A stretch of DNA of 64,000 bases, taken from positions 228,501 through 292,500 of the forward strand of contig RPFO01000276.1 of the NCBI GenBank assembly GCA_009746045.1, written 5' to 3'. The DNA comes from Mesostigma viride (taxonomy: Eukaryota > Streptophyta > Mesostigmatophyceae > Mesostigmatales > Mesostigmataceae). The first letter of the stretch is position 1. Every line of letters starts with the position of its first letter. A model generated the notes under the pieces. The model had not been told where the DNA came from and ran no database searches. It saw only the letters and a list, made by a program, of their open reading frames with translations. Position numbers and translations under genes: made by a program. Shown here one piece after another: positions 43,201 to 52,900 of the stretch.

Positions 43201-45395
43201 GTGGGTTTCCTGAAGCTCGATTCACGCATTAAGTCGGGGCACCCACGGATCGGCGGCGGCCTACTAGAACTTAGTTCATATGTGTCCCGTAAGTTCCTCT
43301 TAGTACCCTTCGTTCAAGTTAGCACAACAGACGTGCGGTCAGAAGCGCCTCGAGTAGGGTTCACTTCCGTAAGCTGGGTTTACCCGATCATCCTGCAAAC
43401 CCAAAGCGTGAATGACTGTAATATGTCGGCAGTGCATAGCTATATGTGATACCGGACGCACCATGCATGCACAAAAAAAGCATAGAACATACTTTGTTTT
43501 GCACAATGGCAGTAACCAGTATTAGCCCTGACAAAATTGCACCTATATACATGCATGGCTAGAGTTGCTTGCCACGGGTAAGTGGTTAACAAACACGGCA
43601 GGTAGACGCACATCCATTCCGTAGTTTGCGCCCGGCTGCATGGTCGCCCCCAGGGACCTGAGAAGCGCCACCCTGGCGTCCCTTAGAGATGCGTCGTATG
43701 GCTGCGCGACATCAGTTTCCAGGTGACAAGGGTCGGCAGGCATGCAGGGGCAGCAAGGGTCAGACGGTTGAGTGCGAAGACTATCACCAGATCGATTCAG
43801 GAACAATGCATCGGTATTAGCAGAAATAGAAAGTTAGCGGACAAAAGTAACAAGGGCGCAGAAGGTAAGAGCTTAGAGCGCGCGAAATTCAAAGGATATA
43901 TTAAAGAAGTAAGCCTACTGTTTGCCTAACAAAAAAAAAATTAAAAACCGCATAAAATTATCTAATGAGCCAAAAATTCTGGTTAAGGCGGAGGATCGGT
44001 AAATACACCTGCCAGGCGGTTTTCCGTCTCACCATACCTAGCAGGATCCAATAAAGGTTGCGATAGCCCATTCGAAAGGCATCATAAAAAGGATCTAGAC
44101 GCGTGTGTACGGCCAAAATTCGAGCAGTAATTTGGTTTGTAGGTAGTAACAAGTGACTTCTCCAAAAACAGCAAACATGGCCCAAAAAGGTACCTGCCAG
44201 AACTTTTTCTCAGATATCCTTGCATGAGCTTGTTGGGTCATTCCAAGCAATAGATGTTTCCTACCCAAACCCACATCAAACAGAGAAAATTCGCTAGCTT
44301 AGGGTGCCAAATCTGCTTTGGGTGGTACTTCTGGGCCTAGAATCAAGAACTTGAGCCAGCCACCTCTAAACATCGGGCTAAATGCATGGGCTAACTCTAC
44401 ATGTACCGTGTTTAAAGTGTTTTCAGCAAAAACCAGCCCTCCGAACAAAGTTTTGTGCGTATGCCAGGGTTGGCAAGTTGCAAAACCCATAAAAGTGGTG
44501 AAAATTTCACCCCCAAAACTGAACTTCAGCTAGTCACATCCAAAGACTCGTGTTTTGGAACACAATCCATTCTAGGGCAACATAACCCATGCATGGCAAA
44601 AGATCTCCAAAAAAGTCGTATGGGGTACACCTTTGTGTCTAAAGTGGGCTTTTTTGGCCAGAGCTTGCCAAGGAGCTAGCAAGGGCAGGAATATTCTGTT
44701 TGCGTGTAGTACTCGTGCTGCCCATTTGCGAGATGTTGTTTTTACTTTGCGCAATTACGAGCTTCGAACGGATTTGCCTAGATACTGCAACAAGATGTAC
44801 CAGGTCATTCACGACTAAAGTTGGGCTATTCACCGATCCTCCGCCTTAAACGTCGAGAACTCACAGGGCAAATCGCGTGCGGTTTTTCCAATGGCCCGGA
44901 CAGAGGGCAACTTCCGTGGACGCTGCAGAATATGCCACATTCTTGTCGCTTTTGCTCATTCCCCGGTGCGTCGAGATCACTGCAATCCTGGCAGGATGAC
45001 CGAAAGTTGCCTATCCAGCATTTTCCCTGACACGTAGGGCTCAATTGCTCGTTCATCCAAGCTCGAAAAAGCGCAAGGCCGCGCCCATTCATCAAACGCA
45101 TCGTAGTAGGGGCTGCGATACATTCAGCAGGATTGCAGCTGGAATCCAACTTCGTCGTCGCAACAGTTAACGGTATAGGTTGGTGCCCGCGTCGCCAGTA
45201 AATCCCGACGGGGGTACCAAAGGGGCCTAAAATAGCACGGCAGGCCAGAATGGCAACCGCAAACACTAGCAAGTTGCCCCAGTACCGCAACCGGCCGCCA
45301 CGCGCAGCTGCATACAGGCCATGCAAATGAAAAATGACGCTTCGACGTCTCAGCATAACACGGCGTATTACAAGCGCTAGCCCCAATTTCCCCAA
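36878..45395 (-). CDS. Gene A: seven-exon TauD/TfdA-like Fe(II)/2OG dioxygenase with Cys-rich N-terminal domain
   Basis: Exons in coding order: 45395-44865, 43701-43612, 42630-42523, 41443-41299, 40371-40346, 39014-38893, 37250-36878. All introns are GT-AG, phases are 0,0,0,1,0,2, and the total is 1395 nt (464 aa). Seen in the protein: a hydrophobic segment at residues 41-58; ten Cys shared with gene B to residue 177; a TauD N-terminal motif ending F-K-G-Q (exon 3); S-N-H-P (exon 4); W-H-V-D-G with His294 and Asp296; P-H-G-A-T; H-P-I-T; W-E-K-G-D ... V-D-N ... H-K with distal His430; and R445/R448 as candidate 2OG ligands. The active site is complete. The substrate is unknown; the anchor and cysteines suggest a secretory-pathway location. 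The ATG at 45356 (M-L-R, aligned with gene B) may be the true start, giving 451 aa. Confidence 0.85.
37335..37365 (-). repeat. Duplicate exon 7 acceptor in gene A
   Basis: The minus strand reads TTGGCAG then GATCTGGTGGCGGTCAACAAG, a near copy of the real exon 7 start (GGCAG then AATTTGGTGGCGCTCAACGAC). It closely matches the gene B version. If used, it would begin with the same R-I-W-W-R-S residues but a different continuation. Confidence 0.7.
38381..38892 (-). repeat. Tandem copies of the exon 6 end plus donor in gene A intron 6
   Basis: Five extra copies of the last ~44 nt of exon 6 (GAGCCTGTCA ... TATTGGA) with their GTGAGCC-type donor lie at about 38421-38468, 38521-38568, 38619-38666, 38718-38764 and 38797-38843, after the true junction at 38893. 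Each is separated by ~50 nt of similar intron sequence containing TTCTTGTCTCTGTTAGTA-like text. Three keep a GGTGAGCC donor. Confidence 0.85.
38893..39014 (-). CDS. Gene A exon 6
   Basis: 122 nt, ATCCAG acceptor and GTGAGC donor, phase 0-2. It contains C-T-H-G-I-F-D and P-P-H-G-A-T-A-L-S-V, the segment equivalent to the G-G-x-T turn of TauD proteins, ending L-E-Y-W-R. Confidence 0.87.
39957..40096. repeat. (CCCCCG)n array in gene A intron 5
   Basis: About 140 bp of CCCCCG/CCCCG units, the same type as the array at 15.2 and 23.0 kb but C-rich on the plus strand, so G-rich in the gene A transcript. Confidence 0.95.
40346..40371 (-). CDS. Gene A exon 5: 26-nt microexon with the iron motif
   Basis: CTCCAG acceptor and GTGTGT donor. 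It completes a Gly codon and encodes W-H-V-D-G-C-G-E, the proximal His-x-Asp of the facial triad. Removing it would shift the frame. Confidence 0.85.
40860..41298 (-). repeat. 35-bp array in gene A intron 4, derived from the exon 4 donor junction
   Basis: About ten units whose minus strand contains CCCGCATCCACC and TGTCTGCACAAGGTGCC. Both resemble the end of exon 4 (CCCGCATCAACA and TGTCTACAGAAGGTACC). Intermediate variants (GCAGAAGGTACC near 40990; a further AGAAGGTACC near 41272) link the array to the true junction at 41299. Confidence 0.75.
41299..41443 (-). CDS. Gene A exon 4
   Basis: 145 nt, GCGCAG acceptor and GTACCC donor, phase 0-1. It carries M-C-Y-A-L-G and I-S-N-H-P-M-L-G, as in gene B. 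Its 3' end and donor are the apparent source of the 35-bp array at 40860-41250. Confidence 0.85.
41960..42180. repeat. 9-10 bp purine-rich array in gene A intron 3
   Basis: GATAGGGAA and GATAGGTAA units followed by GAATAGGGAA units. Both blocks are internally homogeneous, so two expansions occurred. Confidence 0.95.
42523..42630 (-). CDS. Gene A exon 3: TauD N-terminal strand-helix-strand
   Basis: 108 nt, CCGCAG acceptor and GTAATC donor, phase 0-0. V-H-G-I-N-V ... V-V-N-F-K-G-Q fits the TauD N-terminal pattern ending F-[RK]-G-Q. The protein sequence is identical to gene B exon 3. Confidence 0.9.
42900..43018. repeat. (GGGT)n-rich tract in gene A intron 2
   Basis: GGTGGGTGGG repeats followed by G runs. 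Low-complexity only. Confidence 0.9.
43612..43701 (-). CDS. Gene A exon 2
   Basis: 90 nt, CGCAG acceptor and GTGCGT donor, phase 0-0. It starts P-Y-D-A-S-L-R and ends N-Y-G-M-D; 24-25 of 30 residues match gene B. Confidence 0.87.
44865..45395 (-). CDS. Gene A exon 1: anchor and Cys-rich domain
   Basis: 531 nt from ATG to a GTGAGT donor, phase 0. It encodes a basic N-terminus, a hydrophobic stretch (L-L-V-F-A-V-A-I-L-A-C) and the Cys-rich region with C-W-I-G-N, C-Q-D-C and H-G-S-C-P-L-S-G-P, ending H-A-I-C-P. Confidence 0.85.
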
Positions 45396-46481
45396 CAGTT
45401 CAACATCGCCTTGGGCATTAGTTTACCCCAATACTTAGGTTTATTAAATCCTTCATCACGAGCATGGCCTGGGGCCGCTGTGAGCACGTTGACTACGTCA
45501 CGTGAGCCCCCCCCCAAGCCAAAATTCCTGTTGTGTATTTTTTGTAATTATTAGTTCGTGCGTGGTTCGTGAATAGGTCGTAAATGTCACGCGGTAACGT
45601 AAAGGAGTGGTAGAATTAGGCCTTCAATAGCAGCCCACCCCCTGGGATGAGGCGTCGCGACAACTTTTAAGAACTGACAATTCACAATATGTGGGATGTC
45701 ATGATTTAAATTTATACTGTACCGTGATTTATAGGTAATTATTTAAATAATTATGAATCATGACATCCCACATGTGAATTGTCAGTTGTGCCAACTGCCA
45801 AGTCAAAGCATGCTAGTTACAATCACAGAGACACTGACGCGCATCAGGTGCATGCCTTAGAATATTACGCGTGAATATATAAGACGATGCCAAGTTGCCA
45901 TCATCCGACTGCCCTGTTCGCCAGCCACTACCCGGAACCAGCGAACCTGGTGGAGTGAAGATTTCACGTCTCCCCGAGTGATCTTCTCCAGCCACGAGAA
46001 CTTACAAGTACGGAGAACTTCATTACGACGTTATACAACAGTGACGAGGCTTCACAGAGGTATAGCCGTGTAGACCTGAAAGGGAGAATCGGCTTGCGTG
46101 CTCAATGCATGTCTGAGCCGGTCTAAACGACGGCTTTCGTACAATCTCGAATGTATCTTTACACAATATGACATCAACTCTAACACTGCATTTCCCGGCC
46201 AAGCCGGGATCAGCAAGCAATCACGTCGTTCGTGATGTTCGGCGACTACTGGCCATTCCTCGTGATCTGTCAGATTCGCCTGATGCTGAGGTCGACCGGT
46301 GGGCATTGAATGTCGAACCTGTTGCAGACATACTGAGCATCTACCCGCCACCTTTTGTACCTTCTCATTCAGTGAAAGCATTTTGATTAGTCAAGTGACA
46401 TTATGGGAAGGTTAACATGGCGGTCCTAATTATTGTAACAATGAAAATGCCCCATGACGGGCTACACACATTTCAAGCATT
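45396..46481. promoter_or_regulatory. Shared divergent promoter region of genes A and B
   Basis: The start codons face away from each other across 1086 bp (about 1125 bp if gene A starts at 45356). No gene is supportable here. Both promoters must lie in this interval or in 5' UTRs within it. I did not identify a convincing TATA box. Confidence 0.6.
45672..45787. mobile_element. 116-bp hairpin MITE in the A/B promoter region
   Basis: Inverted ends of about 32 bp start AACTGACAATTCACA and contain GTGGGATGTCATGATT; one arm has an extra base. The centre is AT-rich. It has no coding capacity. Confidence 0.85.
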
Positions 46482-46919
46482 ATGTTGAGAATTTCTGAAA
46501 GGATCCGGCGGCATTCTTGTGGGCTCATGGCCGGCTTGCGTTGCAGCAAGCTGTTGCTGTTTGCTGTTATCATCCTGGCGTGTCGTGCTGTTTTTGGCCC
46601 GTCCCTTTACAACTCGGGATGGCACGAACCACGAGCCGACGCAAGCGTGGATTCATGCGACCTCGCACTATGCATCGCTCCCCCTACTGAAATGAGCTTG
46701 ATCTATCGTGATTCATTCCGAGTGAATATGAACAAGCATTTGAGCCCTGTTTGCCGGGGGGAATGCTGGATTGGCAACTACCGAGAGTTTTGCCAGGACT
46801 GCAGTGACATCAACGCAGCGGGAAACGATGAAAAGCTGCGACAGTGCCGCATGTACTGCGAAGCTCACGGGAGTTGTCCTCTGTCCGGGCCAGCAGAAAA
46901 ACCACATCCCATCTGCCCC
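46482..46919 (+). CDS. Gene B exon 1: anchor and Cys-rich domain
   Basis: 438 nt to a GTAAGT donor, phase 0. The ATG begins M-L-R. Hydrophobic L-L-L-F-A-V-I-I-L-A-C is followed by C-W-I-G-N, C-Q-D-C, and H-G-S-C-P-L-S-G-P, ending H-P-I-C-P. Confidence 0.87.
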
Positions 46920-49900
46920 GTAAGTGCTTGACAGAACCAGCATTTAAGAAACATATATACATTGTGGTATTATAAATGACGGCTGTATTTTTTGTTCTTA
47001 TCTTGCTGGTTGTTGCAACGTCGCTATTCGTGCAGGTAGCCTTTACACGATCGCAATACTGCCCTTCCTGCCCTCCCTCCCTCCCTCCTCCCTCCCTCCT
47101 CTCCCTCCCTCCCTCCCTCCCTCCCTCCCTCCCTCCCTCCTCCCTCCTCCTCCCTCCCTCCCCCTCCCTCCCTCCCTCCCTCCCCCTCCCTCCCTCCCTC
47201 CCTCCCTCCCTCCCTCCCTCCCTCCCTCCCTCCCCTCCCTCCTCCCTCCCTCCCTCCCTCCCTCCCTCCCTCCTCCTCCCTCCCTCCCTCCCTCCCTCCC
47301 TCCCTCCCTCCCCTCCCTCCCTCCCTCCTCCCTCCCTCCCTCCCTCCCTCCCTCCCTCCCTCCCTCCCTCCCTCCCTCCTCCCTCCCTCCCTCCCTCCCT
47401 CCCTCCCTCCCTCCCTCCTCCCTCCCTCCCTCCCTCCTCCCTCCCTCCTCCCTCCCTCCCTCCCTCCCTCCCTCCCTCCCTCCCTCCCTCCCTCCCTCCC
47501 TCCCTCCCTCCCTCCCTCCCTCCCTCCCTCCCTCCCTCCCTCCCTCCCTCCCTCCCTTCTTGACTTACACACCGACTTACTTCACCTCCGTCTGCCACCC
47601 CATGGTGGTACGTCTTCCGTACCTTGCAGCCTTACGACGCGTCCCTGAGGGGCTCGAGGGTCGCACTTTTGAAGTCCCTGGGGGCGACCGTTCAGCCGGG
47701 CGCAGACTACGGAATCGATGTATGTGAGGATCGGGCACAACTGCCAGCATTCAGTGTAGCTAGGTCCAAGCTCTGACTTTCAGCGTTCGCTGTAGCGCAG
47801 ACTACAGGATCAACGTGCGTGGATGACTCGGTGGAAAAGATTATTCCGACGAATGTGAGCTTGGTAGCGCAACATACGGAATTAATGGGGGAGGAGTGAA
47901 TGGGAGCGGGCACGGCTCTCGGCGTTGATGGTAGCTAGCGGGCTTTAGCATTATACTGCCGATTTTGCATCATCAAACTATACTACTTACTAACAGGGTG
48001 GGCAGTTTCCTGGACATGATAGTCTTCCAAGTCCTCAAACATTGGAGCCGGAGGTCATTATTGATCCCTCACCCCCCTTCCTCCTTCCCAGCCCCACATT
48101 AGTTCGCCCTGTAGTCTGTTTCTTCCCCTTTTCTCTGCCCCTCATGCTCGCACCACATCCCTCTATCCCTCCTTTGCACCGCATCACATTCTTCTTTGCA
48201 TGACCTTGTGTTGTTTCCCCCCCTGTATCTCTCCCCTTGGTCGCGACCCGTGTCTCATATCACCCCCCTCCGCTTGGCATGCAAATATGCAACGTTCATG
48301 CGGCGCCCCACCCCTCCCCCCCCGCCCCCCAGGTGCACGGCATCAACGTCAGGGAGCCCTGGGTACTGGCGCACGAAGGCCTGCAGTGTGCCATCAAGGA
48401 CCTCACACAGGACTACCTGGTGGTCAACTTCAAGGGCCAGGTCCTTGACATTGTGATCTATGTGTCGTTATTCCGTTTAGCCAGCAAGTTTCTCATTTTT
48501 ACTGCTAGTTTTTTTCCCCCCCTTGGCCATCCCGAAACCTACCCCTTCGCTCTCTTTTTCCATCGCCGTTGCGGTTCACCCACAGGAATTTTGACGCCAG
48601 CCGGTATCATTGGCACCAAGAGAAGGGAAAACAATAATGAACACACAAAAGAACAAGCACACGTTTTTGTGACAGGAGGTTTGGGAATGCCAACTGGGGC
48701 CATTATTACATCGACCAGCGGATAGGCGTGGAATTAGTTGACATCAGCGGCTGCGGGTGGATGACATCATATCATTCCTACCACCTTGCTTCCCATGAGG
48801 GCATGGGCTATGAGCTTGACGAGAAATTATTCTTATAGATAGTACATATTCCCAATTTCCCATGGGCTATGAGCTTGACGAGAAATTATTCTTATAGATA
48901 GTACATATTCCCATGGGCTATGAGCTTGACGAGAAATTATTCTTATAGATAGTACATCACACCACGCTCTATTTACTTATAGATAGTAAATCACACCGCG
49001 CTCTATTTACTTATAGATAGTAAATCACACAGCGCTCTATTTACTTAAAGATAGTAAATCACACAGCACTCTATTTACTTAAAGATAGTACATCTCACCA
49101 CGCTCTATTTGCACTAGGCAAACCGCTGCTGTCATTCCATCATTGTTCCCCGTCCTAGCGCTACTATCGTACTGTCTTGGTGTGACACAGTCGGGCACGA
49201 CCCACGACCACAGTTTGACCATAGCAGGTGCTACGCGTTGGGCAATCCACCGCTATCGTTCTTGCCTTTCCTGTTCACGGGATCTGACTCTCGTTATCAC
49301 ACAGTCGGGCACGGATTGTGAGTTCGACCACACCATGTGCTACGCGTTGGGGAAGAGTTTCGAGGCCAAGAAAGCGATGAAGTCGGGCCCCCGCATCAAC
49401 TGCGTCTCCAACCACCCGCTGCTGGGCACAAGCGCAGTGGCCGCAGAAGGTGTGACACACGGACATATACATGAATTAATTAATTAATAAGCACGCGACT
49501 GCGTCACGTGGGTGCCAATACAGAGTAAAGGAACCTTCAACCCTATATACACAGCGAGAAGGAGGGAGGGTGCCCTAGCTTCTCTCACTACCGCAAGTGG
49601 GTAGGCCACAGAGCGCTCTCTCCACAGCATGGTGCATCATGCCGGGGCGCAACACTGTGGGTGCAATACAACCAGTGCAATACCATAGGTAGGCTGACGC
49701 ATAGCTTATGCTACACATGTGAGGTGGGCTCAAGACGTGGGCTAATTAAGGCGCAAGCTGATGACCACAAGGTGCCAGAGCTCATTGAAGGTACTATAAC
49801 GCTGTGCGCTAATATCATTTCAAGTGCTGTAGTGCCTAAGCTATCCCATAATCGATTGCCCCCATCTAGACAACTAGCTTGAGTGCTCTATCCCGGGGAA

Positions 49901-52900
49901 GGCCGGGGGGGCTTCCACAGTTTCTTGTTGACGTAAAGGTCCCCGCCCCGCCAGTACACTTGGGGCTTGTCGGGGTTGGTCTTGTGGCGGATGTAGTCGG
50001 GCCACTGATCGCGGCGTTGCTGCTGCTGGGCTGGCGTCAGGACATATGCATTGCACAACTTATACCTGACGTAAACTGGACGAGGCACACACATACAGGG
50101 ATGATGAACGAATATCGATTTTTCGATACAACATGCACCTATGGGAGGTGTAAACAGGCACCTAAGTATGTCTAATGTGTATATAATACTACACATTTAT
50201 ATAACTTGGACTTGGTGTGTAGTATGAGTGGGACCCTGGTGCCCACAACCCCGGTGTGTAGTATGAGTGGGGCCGTGGCGCCCACAACCCCGGTGTGTAG
50301 TATGAGTGGGACCCTGGTGCCCACAACCCCGGTGTGTAGTATGAGTGGGGCCGTGGGGCCCACAACCCCGGTGTGTAGTATGAGTGGGGCCATGGCGCCC
50401 ACAACCCCAGTGTGTAGTATGAGTGGGGCCGTGGGGCCCACAACCCCGGTGTGTAGTATGAGTGGGGCCGTGGGGCCCACAACCCCGTAACTAGGTCTTA
50501 GCTAGCTAGCTCCATCCATCCCATCCCACTCGACTGTACTGAGGACTTATGCTCACGTAACGCTGTTACGTGTTAAGTAATGAGTGGGACATTCTAATAT
50601 TTGGGGTATACCACGTTCGCCTCCCATCAAACTCGCCTCGCATCGCATGGGCCGCCCCTTGGTGCAAGCTCTGTTTCGCCTGACTAAGACTGAACATTGG
50701 GTTTGGGTGACTAGGACTTTGTCGCCATGTTTAGTAGGCAGGGTCGCTGCTTTTATGGTAACCTTCATTCTGGAAGTACTACTGGTGTGTTTGTTACCTG
50801 ATTGAATTGTGTGGTGCCTCTCTCCCCCTTACATTACTATCTGTTTGCAACAGTCTCATGACCCTGCAGATCGTGTGAGTTAGTATTACATTAAAGAGAC
50901 TGTTGGCATCAAAGAGACGTCTGGGCGGTCTGGCTCAAAGTCCTTTCTTATTGGAAGAAATGAAAAAGGGGGGCTTGTTTGTCTGCTGGCTGCGTTCCTC
51001 CATGACCATAATGTGCTCTATCAAACCTGATAATACATCATACCTGAATAATAAGTTACCTGATGTTATACCGGGTTATTGTCCTTTCTCGTGCACCTAT
51101 TTGTAACGTTTTACCTGATGGCGCGATATCATTAAATCACACCACATCGTGTCTTTGTGTTACTCGTGATGTGCTGTCATCCGGGGGTCATGGCGTCAAC
51201 TGGGGCTGGATGCCAACTTGGGACCTCCGGCGGATCCGTGGGCGCGCACATTCGATGTATAATGCCTCGTGCTCGGCAGGCTGGCATGTGGATGGCTGCG
51301 GAGAGGTGCGTGGCAGCTGTGGGCTCCAGAAGAATGATTACATCACAATCACAATACGGTCACGCTTCTAGCATAAGATTCACATTCTTTTTCTTGTTGT
51401 TTTCTTTCGGAAGGGAGCCGTTTTTTAGTAGAAATATAAAGTAGGTTTGTTATTCCAATACTACTACTCACGTTGATAGTGGCCGTTAGTCCTGTCTTGG
51501 CGGTTGCCACCACTATGTATACATACTGAATAGTAGGGGCATGCGGGGTACCGGGAAGCTGTTCTTGAGCGAGTGCATATTATTGAGTGTACATATATAG
51601 CAGTAAATTAGTAAATTAGTTATTGAGTATATAGTAGTATGTCAAGCATGGGTACTGCTACCAAAGCCCAGCTGCTGTCTGAAGAACAGTGGTGTTTGAA
51701 GGACAAAAATGCTTTATCTGATAAACAATGTCACATTCACCAGTGGGTGGGTACCTTTCCCTTGTATCTCCAAAGACTTCGATGCTGCTTCTCGGAGATG
51801 AAAGAAATTGGGTAAGCTCATCGCTTTGGAAATAAATTGGGTGAGCGCATCGCTGTCGAGCGACTGTCCCGCTGCTTGTACCATTCTACCGCTGCTAGCA
51901 TGGCCATGGCGTCAGTCTACGACAATTGGCAGCTCTTGGTGGCTTGTCCGCGTGCCTTTCACACAAACACTCATACACACCACTGCGCCAAACTTAGTGG
52001 GATATCAGAGTTTGTGCTTGCTAGCGTTTTGACTTTAAGTCGTTTCCTGGGCATCTTTCGGCCTCCTCTTTCTCCCTTTCCAACCGTCCTTGGACACCCA
52101 ACTGTCACTGCCCTTCCCCCTGCCTCTGTTACTATTATTACCAGTAACTGTTACAACCATGACCATTAACTGTCACTACTCCTTCCCCTGCCTCTGTTAC
52201 TATTATTACCAGTAACTGGTACAACCATGGCCATTAACTGTCACTGCCCTTTCCCCTGCCTCTGTTACTATTATTACCAGTAACTGGTACAACCATGACC
52301 ATTAACTGTCACTGCCCTTTCCCCTGCCTCATTTGCATCCAGTCGTGCACCCACGGCATATTCGACGTGGTGGAGGCCGACCCGCCCCATGGGGCCACCG
52401 CGCTGAGTGTCATCCCTGACGTCATCAAGAGCCTGTCGAGGGAGAAACTTGAGTATTGGAAGAGGTGAGCCCGTACTGTGCTTATTGTGGTGATTCTTAG
52501 TGTTAAGTAGCAAATCCTAGTATTTCTTGTCTGTATAAGTGAGAGCCTTTTGAAGGAGAAGCTCCAATGTTGGAAGGCGTGGGCGTTGTCACGCCTTGAA
52601 GGTGGTTACTTGGTCAGCTCATCGTGAAAAGTGTGTAGAGACCACCAGTGGACGTATGTCAAGAAGGTGAGTCTTTCCATGGTGCTGGGATTGGTAATTG
52701 CGTAACTCGATACGTGTCTTTAATGACTTGATATGTGTCTTTTATGAGCTGATCTCTTGAAAGTCCAGAAATAAGCTGATGGTGGCAGTTCTGGCATAGG
52801 CATCCGTTATATGGGGCCGGGAGTGGACGGTACACGAGGGAAGCAGATTTAATAAGTCCTCTACAGTATTTCTTGGGCCCTGGCATCCAAAGGAACCGCA

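Larger units (their letters stand above)
49473..50590 (+). mobile_element. Internally deleted LINE-derived element in gene B intron 4
   Basis: It starts with a TTAATTAATTAATAA tract and a CACG...CGTG hairpin like the LINE ends, continues with the GAGAAGGAGGGAGGG non-coding segment, an ORF1 fragment on the opposite strand, and ends with the LINE 3' terminus (AACTAGGTCTTAG ... GAGGACTTATGCTCACGTAAC ... GTTACGTGTTAA). Confidence 0.6.

Noticed and set aside
46810-47598. 262-aa Gly/Arg/Glu-rich frame
   Set aside because: Antisense reading of the (CCCT)n array and gene B exon 1.
50210-50490. CRISPR-like array of regular repeats
   Set aside because: Units are contiguous with no unique spacers, and the unit derives from a LINE end; the setting is eukaryotic.
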